The notes: generated by a model from the sequence alone, not told the origin. Shown: positions 1 to 6,242, numbered from the stretch's first letter. The stretch is 6,311 bases of DNA from JANPJV01 sp031425695 (GCA_031425695.1 JANPJV010000100.1:1-6311), one strand, 5' to 3'. A program made the numbers and translations.

Positions 1-61
1 TTTGGTTCTGTTTGGTGGGTCCGCGTTTGGCGCCTTTTGTTTTCGTTCCCCCGTGCCCCCG
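1..61. other. Gene-free left edge, possible degenerate inverted repeat copy
   Basis: I see no gene here. Bases 12-40 read TTGGTGGGTCCGCG and then TTTGGCGCC, which resembles the 36-base unit in inverted orientation, with losses. If real, inverted copies would flank the poly-C run in a smaller version of the arrangement between lpxK and kdsB. The match is short and uncertain. Confidence 0.4.
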
Positions 62-83
62 CCCCCCCCCCCCCCCCCCCCCC
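62..83. repeat. Homopolymer run of 22 C residues
   Basis: Twenty-two uninterrupted C residues run into the first CCCACCA of the tandem array, and the preceding bases (45-61) are also C-rich. Such a run is prone to slippage in replication and to sequencing or assembly error, so its true length is uncertain. It lies about 100 bases beyond the end of the last gene and is not in a coding frame I can support. Confidence 0.85.
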
Positions 84-180
84 ACCACCAGCAAAGGCGT
101 CCGCGCATAGGGTAGACCCACCAGCAGCAAAGGCGTCCGCGCGTAGCGCAGACCCACCACCAGCAAAGCCTCCGAGCGCG
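81..180 (+). repeat. 36-base tandem repeat, about 2.8 copies
   Basis: Copies start at 81, 117 and 153, each with CCCACCA then CAGCAAAG and a TCCG-containing core. Copies one and two differ at four positions; the third is truncated or degenerate and ends just before the stop codon of the NHL protein gene. The copies are contiguous without spacers. The same unit occurs in both orientations in the lpxK-kdsB gap, so it is a dispersed family. Confidence 0.85.
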
Positions 181-182
181 TC

Positions 183-1610
183 CTAGGTCGTAATCGGCAG
201 TCTTGCCAAGCGCCCGGTCTTCAAGTCGAGCTTGAGGATTTCGTGGGCGGCGGTGTTGGCGATCCAGACGGCGCCCTGGGCGACGCAGACGCCGCTCGGG
301 GACTGCAGCTTGTAGTTGACGTTGAGCGTCTTCAGCTCGTTCTTGGCCAGGCCATAGACGCGCAGCTTGTGATTGAGCGTATCGGCGATCCAGAGGACCC
401 CGCGGGCGAGATCGGCGTGGATGGCGGTCGGGTGGCACATGCGCGCCATGGTCGCGGGGCCGTCGCTGCTACCTTCGGAGAACTCGCCGCCACTGACCAA
501 TGTGCTGACGCGGCCATCGTAGAGCCGCAACGAGCGCAGTGCGGAGGTCGCGGCATCGAGCACATAAAGGGTGTCATTGCTGAGCGCGAGCGCGGTCGGT
601 TGGGCAAAGCTGGAGAAAGACCCAGAGCCATCGACCGCATCCTCGCGGCCGTTGCCAGCGAATACGCCGAGAATGTTGCGACCGAGATCGAGTTGCCAGA
701 TCTGGTGCAGGCCGGCCATGGCGATATACAGGCGGTCGTTGAGCACGGCGACATCGGTCGGCGAGGCCAGCGGCGTCGACTTGGGCTGCATGAATTCAGT
801 CCCAGACGGCCGATCGCACACGCCATTGCCAGCCAGCGTCTCGATGTCGCCGCTCACCAGGCGGATACGGCGAATGGCGTGATTGCCGGTGTCGGCGACA
901 AACAGATAGTCCTTCCACACCGCCAGCCCGACCGGATCGCGGAAGCCGGCATCGGCACCGCGTGCGTCCCAGTGGCCGGGATTGCCGGACCCGAATTGAC
1001 GATCGATGCGGCCGTCGAAGCCGACTTCGAGGATCCGGTTGAATCCACTGTCGGCGATATAGAGATGGGACGACGACGCAACGATGCGCGTCGGGAAGCG
1101 CAAGGCGGTGCGAGGTTCGGGCTTGCGTGCGACCGGCGCGCTCTCGTAGCTGCGCCGATCCGCTTCAGCGGCGCGTTCCAGGATCTCCTGGATCTTGGTC
1201 TCGATCTCGGCCCGGCGACCTTCGCCAGCGTAGATGCCGACCAGCTTGCCATCATGATCGAGCAGCGCCGCAGACGGCCAGGATTCGATGCCAAGCTGCC
1301 GCCAAAGCAGCCATTCCCGGTCGTTCGCGACAGGATGGCGCAGATGCCAGTAGTTCGCCGTCTTCAGCACTACTTCGTCTTCGGCCTCGGCGGGATGCTT
1401 GGGGGTGTGCACGCCGAGTACGGCCAGGCCGTCGTGGAAGCGGGTTTCCATCTGCCGCAGTTCCTGCGCCTGCTGTTCGCAGGCAATGGAAGAACCGGTC
1501 CAGAAGTTCAGCAGCACGGCCTTGCCACGCAGGCCGATCAGCTCGGGCTTCTCGTCGGTGTTGACCCACGAGAGTTCGTCGGGCAGTTCCGCCAGGTAGA
1601 TGTCGCTCAC
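183..1610 (-). CDS. Thioredoxin-like domain plus NHL-repeat propeller protein (NHLRC2-like)
   Basis: The 475-residue protein has no signal peptide or membrane segment, so it is probably cytoplasmic. Residues about 8-150 form a thioredoxin/TlpA-like fold: GKAVLLNFWTG strand (29-39), GVHTPK (66-71), HPVAND (92-97) and WPSAALLDHDGKLVG (111-125) with the expected cis-proline (Pro112). A charged linker follows, then six NHL-type blades starting near 172, 223, 281, 335, 391 and 435; clear examples are LYIADSGFNRI, LFVADTGNHAIRRI and LWIADTLNHKLRV. This order matches the NHLRC2 family, whose biochemical role is poorly known. In that family the active site usually reads like WTYCCINC; here it is WTGSSIAC, keeping only Cys44, so ordinary dithiol-disulfide chemistry appears lost. 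The GTG start at 1610 directly follows the kdsB stop and has a good GGAGAA site, so it is probably the last gene of the operon. A role in envelope biology is inferred from position only. Confidence 0.9.
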   Translation of the reverse strand: MSDIYLAELPDELSWVNTDEKPELIGLRGKAVLLNFWTGSSIACEQQAQELRQMETRFHDGLAVLGVHTPKHPAEAEDEVVLKTANYWHLRHPVANDREWLLWRQLGIESWPSAALLDHDGKLVGIYAGEGRRAEIETKIQEILERAAEADRRSYESAPVARKPEPRTALRFPTRIVASSSHLYIADSGFNRILEVGFDGRIDRQFGSGNPGHWDARGADAGFRDPVGLAVWKDYLFVADTGNHAIRRIRLVSGDIETLAGNGVCDRPSGTEFMQPKSTPLASPTDVAVLNDRLYIAMAGLHQIWQLDLGRNILGVFAGNGREDAVDGSGSFSSFAQPTALALSNDTLYVLDAATSALRSLRLYDGRVSTLVSGGEFSEGSSDGPATMARMCHPTAIHADLARGVLWIADTLNHKLRVYGLAKNELKTLNVNYKLQSPSGVCVAQGAVWIANTAAHEILKLDLKTGRLARLPITT

Positions 1611-2891
1611 TTAATTCTCCCCGCGTGAGTGTTTGGCGCGCGCCGCCAGCAATTGCGCCGTCAGCCCTGCGACTCCCGCCTCGATCAGCCGGAGCGATTC
1701 GGCGAAGGCCGCGCGTCCGAGCTCATAGGGGTCAGGCACCTCACGATGCCCAGAGTCCGCTGCGAAGTCCAGGAGCCGGCGAATTTTTTCATGTGCCTGC
1801 GCGGGGCTCGCACGCAGGAGATCGGCGTGGTTGCGATCGTCGAGCGCGAGGACCAGGTCGAAGTTGGAGAAATCCTCGCGGCGCACCTGGCGGGCCCGGT
1901 GGGCGTCGATGTCGATGCCGTGCAAGCCGGCAATATCGAAGGCGCCAGGGTCGGCTGGGTCGCCTTCGTGAAACCCGATGGTGCCGGCCGAGGCAACGCG
2001 GATATCCAGGCCCGCGCTCTCGAATGATTTGCGCGCGACTGCCTCGGCGAGCGGCGAGCGGCAGATATTGCCCATGCACACGAACAGGATGCTGCGCACA
2101 TTGGTGCAGGCGGCGGCCGGGCCTGCGGCCTTCGTCAGGATTTTACCCACGCGTTCAAGATCCTCCTCGGTATCGACGCCCGCAGGAATCGGCTCGGGCG
2201 CGCGCGTGACTGCGATCGGCATGCCATTTTCGAGCAGCCGCAGTTGTTCCAGTGACTCGAGTTTTTCCAGTGGCGACTGTGGCAAGCGTGCGAAACGCTG
2301 CAGCGTGGCAGCCCGATAGGCATAAAGGCCGAGGTGCCGATGCGCAACTGCACCGTCCGGAAGCTCGCCGCGGCTCTTCGCCCAGGCGTCGCGCGCCCAG
2401 GGAATCGGAGCGCGGCTGAAATAGAGCGCACGCCCGCGCTGGTCGGTCACCAGCTTGACGCAGTTGGGATCGAAAATCTCTTCGATGCGCTCGATCGGCG
2501 TCGACAAGGTCGCGGCAGCCGCGTCGGGATCCGCCTGGAGTGCAGTGATCACCGCGTGCAAGCAGCTTTGCGGCATCAGTGGCTCGTCGCCCTGCAGATT
2601 CACGACGATGGTCTGGTCGGTCCAACGCATGACCCGTCCCACCTCGGCGAGCCGATCGCTGCCGGTCGCATGCGTCGATTCCGTCATTACCGCCCGCACC
2701 CCGCGATCCTCCGCCACCCGCGCAATGCGCTCGTCATCCGTCGCCACCACCAGTTCGCCCGCATCGAACCCCAGCGCGCGGTCGATCACATGCGCAATCA
2801 GCGGCTTCCCCGCAATCTCCCGCAACGGCTTCCCTGGCAGGCGGCTCGCCCCGAAGCGCGCAGGAATGGCGATGACGATGGGGTCGGGCAT
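1611..2891 (-). CDS. kdsB: KdsB (CMP-Kdo synthetase) fused to low-molecular-weight protein tyrosine phosphatase
   Basis: The 426-residue product joins two complete enzymes. Residues 1-250 are 3-deoxy-manno-octulosonate cytidylyltransferase, which makes CMP-Kdo from CTP and Kdo for lipid A-core assembly in the cytoplasm. Motifs are IPARFGASRLPGKPL (9-23), NLQGDEP (98-104, with a probable Mg-binding Asp102), YFSR (157-160), RHLGLYAYR (185-193), PSPLEKLESLEQLR and GVDTEEDLERV (238-248, second metal Asp240). E. coli KdsB (248 aa) ends just after the equivalent of DLERV. A short Ala/Gly/Pro-rich linker (about 252-264) then leads into a low-molecular-weight tyrosine phosphatase: CMGNICRS P-loop (nucleophile Cys272, Arg278) and general acid Asp387 in DPY. 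Separate kdsB and phosphatase genes side by side are the more familiar arrangement, so the fusion is notable. No clear ribosome binding site precedes the ATG at 2891. An internal GTG (2097-2099) could in principle start a free phosphatase, but I see no good binding site for it. The stop abuts the next gene. Confidence 0.95.
   Translation of the reverse strand: MPDPIVIAIPARFGASRLPGKPLREIAGKPLIAHVIDRALGFDAGELVVATDDERIARVAEDRGVRAVMTESTHATGSDRLAEVGRVMRWTDQTIVVNLQGDEPLMPQSCLHAVITALQADPDAAAATLSTPIERIEEIFDPNCVKLVTDQRGRALYFSRAPIPWARDAWAKSRGELPDGAVAHRHLGLYAYRAATLQRFARLPQSPLEKLESLEQLRLLENGMPIAVTRAPEPIPAGVDTEEDLERVGKILTKAAGPAAACTNVRSILFVCMGNICRSPLAEAVARKSFESAGLDIRVASAGTIGFHEGDPADPGAFDIAGLHGIDIDAHRARQVRREDFSNFDLVLALDDRNHADLLRASPAQAHEKIRRLLDFAADSGHREVPDPYELGRAAFAESLRLIEAGVAGLTAQLLAARAKHSRGEN
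1614..2099 (-). other. Low-molecular-weight protein tyrosine phosphatase domain of the KdsB fusion
   Basis: This is the C-terminal part of the fusion (residues 265-426, about 160 aa, the normal length of a stand-alone enzyme of this family). The CX5R(S) loop reads CMGNICRS (272-279), followed by PLAEAV. The SAGT motif (301-304) and the DPY loop with the general acid (387-389) are present, so all catalytic residues expected from the family can be seen. Bacterial relatives such as Wzb and Etp dephosphorylate tyrosine kinases that control capsule and exopolysaccharide export; some relatives act on arginine phosphate. No such kinase lies in this window, so the substrate is unknown. The frame is open from kdsB with no stop in the linker. 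Confidence 0.93.
1615..1620 (-). promoter_or_regulatory. Ribosome binding site of the NHL protein gene
   Basis: GGAGAA on the minus strand lies inside the last codons of the kdsB fusion, with six bases between GGAG and the GTG at 1610. It supports the GTG start and indicates translation coupled to the upstream gene. It is the only strong Shine-Dalgarno sequence in front of a gene in this window. Confidence 0.8.
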
Positions 2892-2963
2892 GTGGGCTGT
2901 GGTCGGCGTGCTTGGGGAACAAATCTAACCACAAAAGGCGTCGGAAACAGCAAAGCAAGATCA

Positions 2964-3001
2964 AGAGCGATTGGCCACAAAAGGCACAAAAGGCACAAAA
3001 A
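2964..3001 (+). repeat. Left arm, perfect 38-base inverted repeat with GGCACAAAA iterations
   Basis: It begins AGAGCGATTGGCCACAAAA, continues with GGCACAAAA twice, and ends in one further A. The reverse complement matches 3368-3405 base for base. The nine-base period makes chance translations rich in His-Lys-Arg, which should not be taken as protein. Confidence 0.9.
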
Positions 3002-3075
3002 GGGCGAGCAGCACATACAGAGCGGTTATGTAGCGAACCGTCGCGCGGGGATCCCCCGATGCGGATATTAGTTTG

Positions 3076-3103
3076 TGGTGGGTCGGCACTACGCGCGAAC
3101 GCT
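3076..3103 (-). repeat. Inverted copy of the 36-base repeat unit
   Basis: Its reverse complement matches 24 of 28 bases of the unit seen at 132-159 (core CCGCGCGTAGCGCAGACCCA). It mirrors the direct copy at 3278-3333 across the centre of the palindromic element. Confidence 0.75.
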
Positions 3104-3117
3104 GTGGATCCGGGTCT

Positions 3118-3263
3118 TAGCAGGGTGTTGCAAAAACACCCTGCTAGTGCGCGACAGGCATGTCGCGCCGTAAATCGATCACGTAAGTGATTGATTTATC
3201 GTGAGCGAGTCCTTCCGTGCACCGGACTCGTGACCTGCAAAAGTGCAGGAAAGCACTTTTGCA
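3118..3263. repeat. Row of five adjacent hairpins at the centre of the palindromic element
   Basis: Five stem-loops follow one another with almost no spacing. (1) 3118-3129 pairs with 3135-3146: 12 bp, loop of 5. (2) 3149-3156 with 3161-3168: 8 bp (GCGCGACA), loop of 4. (3) 3171-3182 with 3187-3198: 12 bp including one G-T wobble, loop GTAA. (4) 3206-3212 with 3224-3230: 7 bp (CGAGTCC), loop of 11. (5) 3236-3246 with 3253-3263: 11 bp (TGCAAAAGTGC), loop of 6. Hairpin 3 sits on the symmetry axis, and hairpins 1/5 and 2/4 occupy mirror positions. As the transcript between lpxK and kdsB, these structures could affect processing or stability. None has the U-run of an intrinsic terminator on the minus strand. 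Confidence 0.85.
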
Positions 3264-3277
3264 GCATCCTGCTGGAA

Positions 3278-3333
3278 GCGTCCGCGCACAGCGCAGACCC
3301 ACCAACAGCTACAGCTTCCGCGCAGACCGTACG
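3278..3333 (+). repeat. Direct, about 1.5 copies of the 36-base repeat unit
   Basis: The stretch 3278-3297 differs from 133-152 at two of 20 positions. The TCCGCGCA core recurs 36 bases later (3281 and 3317), the same period as the tandem array at the left end of the window. A perfect 12-base palindrome, GACCGTACGGTC (3325-3336), follows at its end. Confidence 0.75.
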
Positions 3334-3367
3334 GTCACCGGCACACTGACGTTTTTTATGTGCGCTT

Positions 3368-3405
3368 TTTTTGTGCCTTTTGTGCCTTTTGTGGCCAATC
3401 GCTCT
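3368..3405 (-). repeat. Right arm, perfect 38-base inverted repeat
   Basis: This is the exact inverse of 2964-3001, reading as T-rich TTTTGTGCC iterations on the plus strand. On the outer side both arms continue into AGCAAAGCA, but the left arm has seven extra bases (2958-2964 region) before it, so the arms have diverged by indel beyond the perfect core. Confidence 0.9.
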
Positions 3406-3445
3406 GCTTTGCTTTTTTCCAAAACTCTTTTCGTGGCCGACAGCC

Positions 3446-4486
3446 TCACCGTTCCCATGGCCGCGGCTTGGGTGCGGGCGGGGGATCGTTGAGACCAGTC
3501 TGGTCGGCGACCAGGTCGAAGAATTCCTTGGGGAGTGACGCGCTGACCTTGAGGACATACCAGTTTGGGCGCGGGGTGAGTTTGATGGCGTCTTTTTCGG
3601 TGGTGATGACCGGCAGGCCGTCCGCAAATTCAGGAACGCCGGTCGCCAGGTAGTCGACGTGGTCGGGTTGCGGATGTTCGATCGGATCGATGCCCAGTGC
3701 GCAAACGCTGGCGAAGACCCGGGCGGGGTTGCCGGTGCCGGCGACGACGTGGGCCTGGCGGCCCTGCCAGTGGCGCAGGCCCTCCTCGCGGCCACTGTCG
3801 AGCGCGACGAGCTGGGTGGCTTTGAGTTCCATGGCGAACTCACTTGGCGCTGGCGTGCTGCCATTGCGCACGATCGCAGTGACACCCTGCAGGCGCGACA
3901 AGGGCGCGCGCAGCGGTCCGGCGGGCAGCAGGTGTCCGTTGCCGAAGCCGCGCTGGCCATCGACGACGACGATCTCGGCGCGGCGAGCGAGCGCCCAGTG
4001 TTCGAGGCCGTCGTCGGAAATGACCAGGTCGAGCGGAACCAGGCCAAGCAGACGCTCGAGCGCAGCCACGCGGTTTTCGCCAACCACCACGGGCGCGCGT
4101 GTGCGTCGGGAAATCAGCAGCGGCTCGTCCCCCACCTCCGCAGCGGTCGAGGTCGAATCGACCAGCCGGACGCCGCGCGTGCGCCGCCCGTAGCCGCGGG
4201 AGATCACGCCGACGCGATGGCCGCGAGCGCGCAGCTCCTCGACCAGGGCAATCACCAGTGGCGTCTTGCCAGTGCCGCCGACGGTGAGATTGCCGACGAC
4301 CAGCACCGGGACCGCATGCGGCCTGGCGCGGCGCCACCCGAGCTGCCACGGCAGCAGACGCAGCCAGCGTCCGCCGCGATAGACCAGGCTCAGTAGGCGC
4401 AGGCCGATACCGGGCGCCTGCGAACCGTACCAGAGTGCGTTCCAGCGCTGCTGGCGCGATGCCTCGGGCTCAGGGGAAGTCGGCAT
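3446..4486 (-). CDS. lpxK: Tetraacyldisaccharide 4'-kinase LpxK
   Basis: LpxK transfers phosphate from ATP to the 4' position of tetraacyldisaccharide 1-phosphate, giving lipid IVA, the sixth step of the Raetz pathway, at the cytoplasmic face of the inner membrane. The 346-residue product is near the E. coli length (about 328). An amphipathic N-terminal stretch (about 17-50) is probably the membrane-docking helix typical of the family. The P-loop GNLTVGGTGKTP is at 65-76, SRGYG at 96-100, GDEP at 119-122, DDGLEH at 158-163, FGNG at 181-184 followed by LPAGPLR, GNPARVF at 252-258, a DH pair at 275-276 and TEKDA at 296-300. E. coli has DDGLQH where this protein has DDGLEH. I chose the ATG at 4486 rather than the farther in-frame ATG at 4654, because the extra 56 residues would lie wholly inside msbA and do not resemble LpxK. 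No strong ribosome binding site precedes it; translational coupling with msbA is likely. The Pro- and Arg-rich tail ends 10 bases before the repeat element. Confidence 0.96.
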   Translation of the reverse strand: MPTSPEPEASRQQRWNALWYGSQAPGIGLRLLSLVYRGGRWLRLLPWQLGWRRARPHAVPVLVVGNLTVGGTGKTPLVIALVEELRARGHRVGVISRGYGRRTRGVRLVDSTSTAAEVGDEPLLISRRTRAPVVVGENRVAALERLLGLVPLDLVISDDGLEHWALARRAEIVVVDGQRGFGNGHLLPAGPLRAPLSRLQGVTAIVRNGSTPAPSEFAMELKATQLVALDSGREEGLRHWQGRQAHVVAGTGNPARVFASVCALGIDPIEHPQPDHVDYLATGVPEFADGLPVITTEKDAIKLTPRPNWYVLKVSASLPKEFFDLVADQTGLNDPPPAPKPRPWER

Positions 4487-6242
4487 CGCCGGGCCCGTCG
4501 AGATCTCGCGCGTCGAGATCGCGTGCTTGATAGAGCTGGGCATACACGCCGCCCCGTGCGAGCAACGCCGCGTGCGTGCCCTGCTCCACGATGCGGCCCG
4601 CCTCCATGACCACGATCCGATTGGCGAGCTCGACAGTCGACAGCCGATGCGCAATCACGATCGTCGTGCGCCCTGCCATCGCCGTGCGCAGCGCGTCCTG
4701 GACATGCTGCTCGGAACGATTGTCGAGCGCCGACGTGGCTTCGTCGAGAATCAGCACCGGCGCGTCCTTCAGCAACGCGCGGGCGATGGCAAGTCGTTGG
4801 CGCTGGCCGCCGGAGAGTGCGGCGCCGCGTTCGCCGATGGTGGTGTCGATGCCCTGTGGCAGCGTCTCGATGAACTCCCACGCATGCGCCGCGCGCGCAG
4901 CGGTTTCGATCTCGGCGGGCGTGCGCCGGCGCAGGTCGCCATAGGCGATGTTGCGTGCGACGCTGTCGTTGAACAGCACGATCTGCTGGCTGACCAGCGC
5001 CAGCTGGCGGCGCAGCGCAACCAGCGAATAATTTTCGAGCGCGAGCCCATCAAGCGTCACGCGCCCGCTGTCGGGCGCCAGGAAGCGCGCAATCAGCGCG
5101 ACCAGCGAGCTCTTGCCGCTGCCCGAGCGCCCCACGAGCGCCACGGTTTCCCCGGCGGCAATGGACAGGTCGATGTCGTGCAGCGCGTAGTCCTCGCGAC
5201 CGGGGTAGCGCAAGCTCACCCCCTCGAACGCAATGGCTCCGCGCACGCGCTCGGGTGCTTGGCTGCCGGCGTCGCGCTCTGCGGGCTCGTCGAGTGTCGC
5301 GAACACCGATTCGCCCGCAGCCAGGCCGCGCTGGATCAGCGCCTGCGCGCTGGTCAAGCGCTTGAGCGACGGCAGGATCGCCAGCATCGCGGTCATGAAC
5401 GCGGTGAACGCGCCGGGGGTCATGCGCTCGATCTCGCCCGGGCGTGTCGCCAGGTAAACCACCAGCGCGAGGCTGCTGGCGCTTAAGACCTGGACCAGCG
5501 CCGAGCTCAACGCGTTGGTCGCGCTGATCTTCAGGTGCTGGCGGCGGTTGTTCTCGTTGACCTTCGCAAATCGCCCGGCTTCGTCAGTCTGGCCGCCGTA
5601 GATCTTGATCTCACGCTCGCCGAGGATCACGTCCTGGCCGATCTGGGTCACGTCCCCGACTGAGGTCTGGATGCGCCGGCTGATCGCCCGATAACGCCGG
5701 CTCACCGTGCCGATGACCACGGCGATCAATGGTCCCGCCAGCAGGACCGAAGCTGCCAGCCACGCGCTGTAATAAAACATCACCCCGAGCAGGCCGACGA
5801 TGATCAGGGTGTCTAGCACATAGATCTTGACGCCCTCCGTGCAGGCCTGGCCGATCTGCTCAACCTGGAAGGAGAGGCGTGCGAGCGCGTCCCCGCTCGC
5901 GCGCTCGGAGAAATATCGCGACGGCAGCACCAGGTAGCGCTGGAACACCTGCGCACGCAGATCGCCGATGATGCGGCGGCTGATCCAGGCCATGCCGTAG
6001 TCGCCAAGGAACACTCCGGTCCCGCGCAACACGAACAACCCGATGATTGCCAGTGGCAGCCAGCGGATCACGCTGGCATTGCGCGCGCCGAGGGCATCGT
6101 CGAGCAAGGGCTGCATGAGGGCGGTAAAGCCGGCGGCCACGCTGGCTTCCAGCAGCATGCCGGCAAATGCCAGCAGCGCGACGCGCCAATGCGGGCGTGC
6201 ATAGGGAAACAGGCGCCGGTACATGCTGGCGGTGGCGCTCAT
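4470..6242 (-). CDS. msbA: Lipid A export ABC transporter MsbA (ATP-binding/permease)
   Basis: This homodimeric inner-membrane half-transporter uses ATP to flip core-lipid A from the cytoplasmic to the periplasmic leaflet. The 590-residue product is close to the roughly 582 residues of E. coli MsbA and is collinear with it. The N-terminal membrane domain spans about residues 18-300, with hydrophobic stretches near 20-45, 60-80, 140-182 and 250-292. The ATPase domain follows, with Walker A GRSGSGKS (371-378), Q-loop in VSQQ (417-420), signature LSGGQ (476-480), Walker B VLILDE (496-501), D-loop SALD (504-507) and H-loop His532. Landmarks shared with E. coli MsbA include QPLLDD near the N-terminus, FYYS (156-159), YGGQ (215-218) and LFND (423-426). 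The ATG at 6242 fits the usual N-terminus; a weak purine stretch (AAGAG) lies about 10 bases upstream. The frame stays open to the window edge, so a longer N-terminus is not excluded, and Met7 is another option. The 3' end overlaps lpxK by 17 bases, indicating co-transcription. Confidence 0.97.
   Translation of the reverse strand: MSATASMYRRLFPYARPHWRVALLAFAGMLLEASVAAGFTALMQPLLDDALGARNASVIRWLPLAIIGLFVLRGTGVFLGDYGMAWISRRIIGDLRAQVFQRYLVLPSRYFSERASGDALARLSFQVEQIGQACTEGVKIYVLDTLIIVGLLGVMFYYSAWLAASVLLAGPLIAVVIGTVSRRYRAISRRIQTSVGDVTQIGQDVILGEREIKIYGGQTDEAGRFAKVNENNRRQHLKISATNALSSALVQVLSASSLALVVYLATRPGEIERMTPGAFTAFMTAMLAILPSLKRLTSAQALIQRGLAAGESVFATLDEPAERDAGSQAPERVRGAIAFEGVSLRYPGREDYALHDIDLSIAAGETVALVGRSGSGKSSLVALIARFLAPDSGRVTLDGLALENYSLVALRRQLALVSQQIVLFNDSVARNIAYGDLRRRTPAEIETAARAAHAWEFIETLPQGIDTTIGERGAALSGGQRQRLAIARALLKDAPVLILDEATSALDNRSEQHVQDALRTAMAGRTTIVIAHRLSTVELANRIVVMEAGRIVEQGTHAALLARGGVYAQLYQARDLDARDLDGPGDADFP

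Larger units (their letters stand above)
2929..3436. repeat. Large imperfect palindromic mosaic element between lpxK and kdsB
   Basis: The 554-base gap between lpxK and kdsB has no convincing gene and is almost filled by this inverted-repeat structure. The outer ends (CCACAAAAG from 2929; the inverse of CCACGAAAAG ending at 3436) lead into AGCAAAGCA boxes (2949-2957 and inverted 3405-3413), then a perfect 38-base inverted match. Inside lie inverted copies of a 36-base unit and then a row of hairpins. The axis falls at about 3182-3185, inside the central hairpin. The two halves are clearly related but have diverged, so the element is not a recent perfect palindrome. There is no transposase and I found no convincing target-site duplication. 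It resembles a mosaic of REP- or MITE-like units; its identity with any named family is untested. It starts 10 bases after the lpxK stop and ends 37 bases before the kdsB start. Confidence 0.85.

Noticed and set aside
81..180. CRISPR array, suggested by the 36-base period
   Set aside because: The 36-base units are contiguous with no unique spacers, have visible divergence, and no cas gene is present.
243..1628. Plus-strand open frame of 461 codons opposite the NHL protein gene
   Set aside because: It is the antisense of a well-supported gene with domain matches. High GC content leaves antisense frames open, and the translation resembles no protein I know.
2892..3110. A sigma-70 promoter for kdsB within the element (TAATAT-like box near 3064-3069 on the minus strand)
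   Set aside because: No convincing -35 box at the right spacing; too weak to call, although a promoter for kdsB somewhere in the gap is plausible.
2922..3436. Integron attC site or cassette in the lpxK-kdsB gap
   Set aside because: A stretch at 2923-2929 fits RYYYAAC, but no matching GTTRRRY core lies at the other end and no cassette gene or integrase is visible.
3196..4083. Minus-strand frame of 295 codons running from lpxK into the repeat element
   Set aside because: It is an alternative frame of lpxK joined to repeat DNA; the His-Lys-Arg-rich stretch is only the translated GGCACAAAA repeat.
3659..4396. Plus-strand open frame of 245 codons opposite lpxK
   Set aside because: It lies opposite clear LpxK motifs and has no recognisable domains; explained by GC bias.
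4487..4654. Longer LpxK start at the ATG ending at 4654
   Set aside because: The extra 56 residues overlap the msbA coding sequence and do not match LpxK; the ATG at 4486 gives the normal family length.
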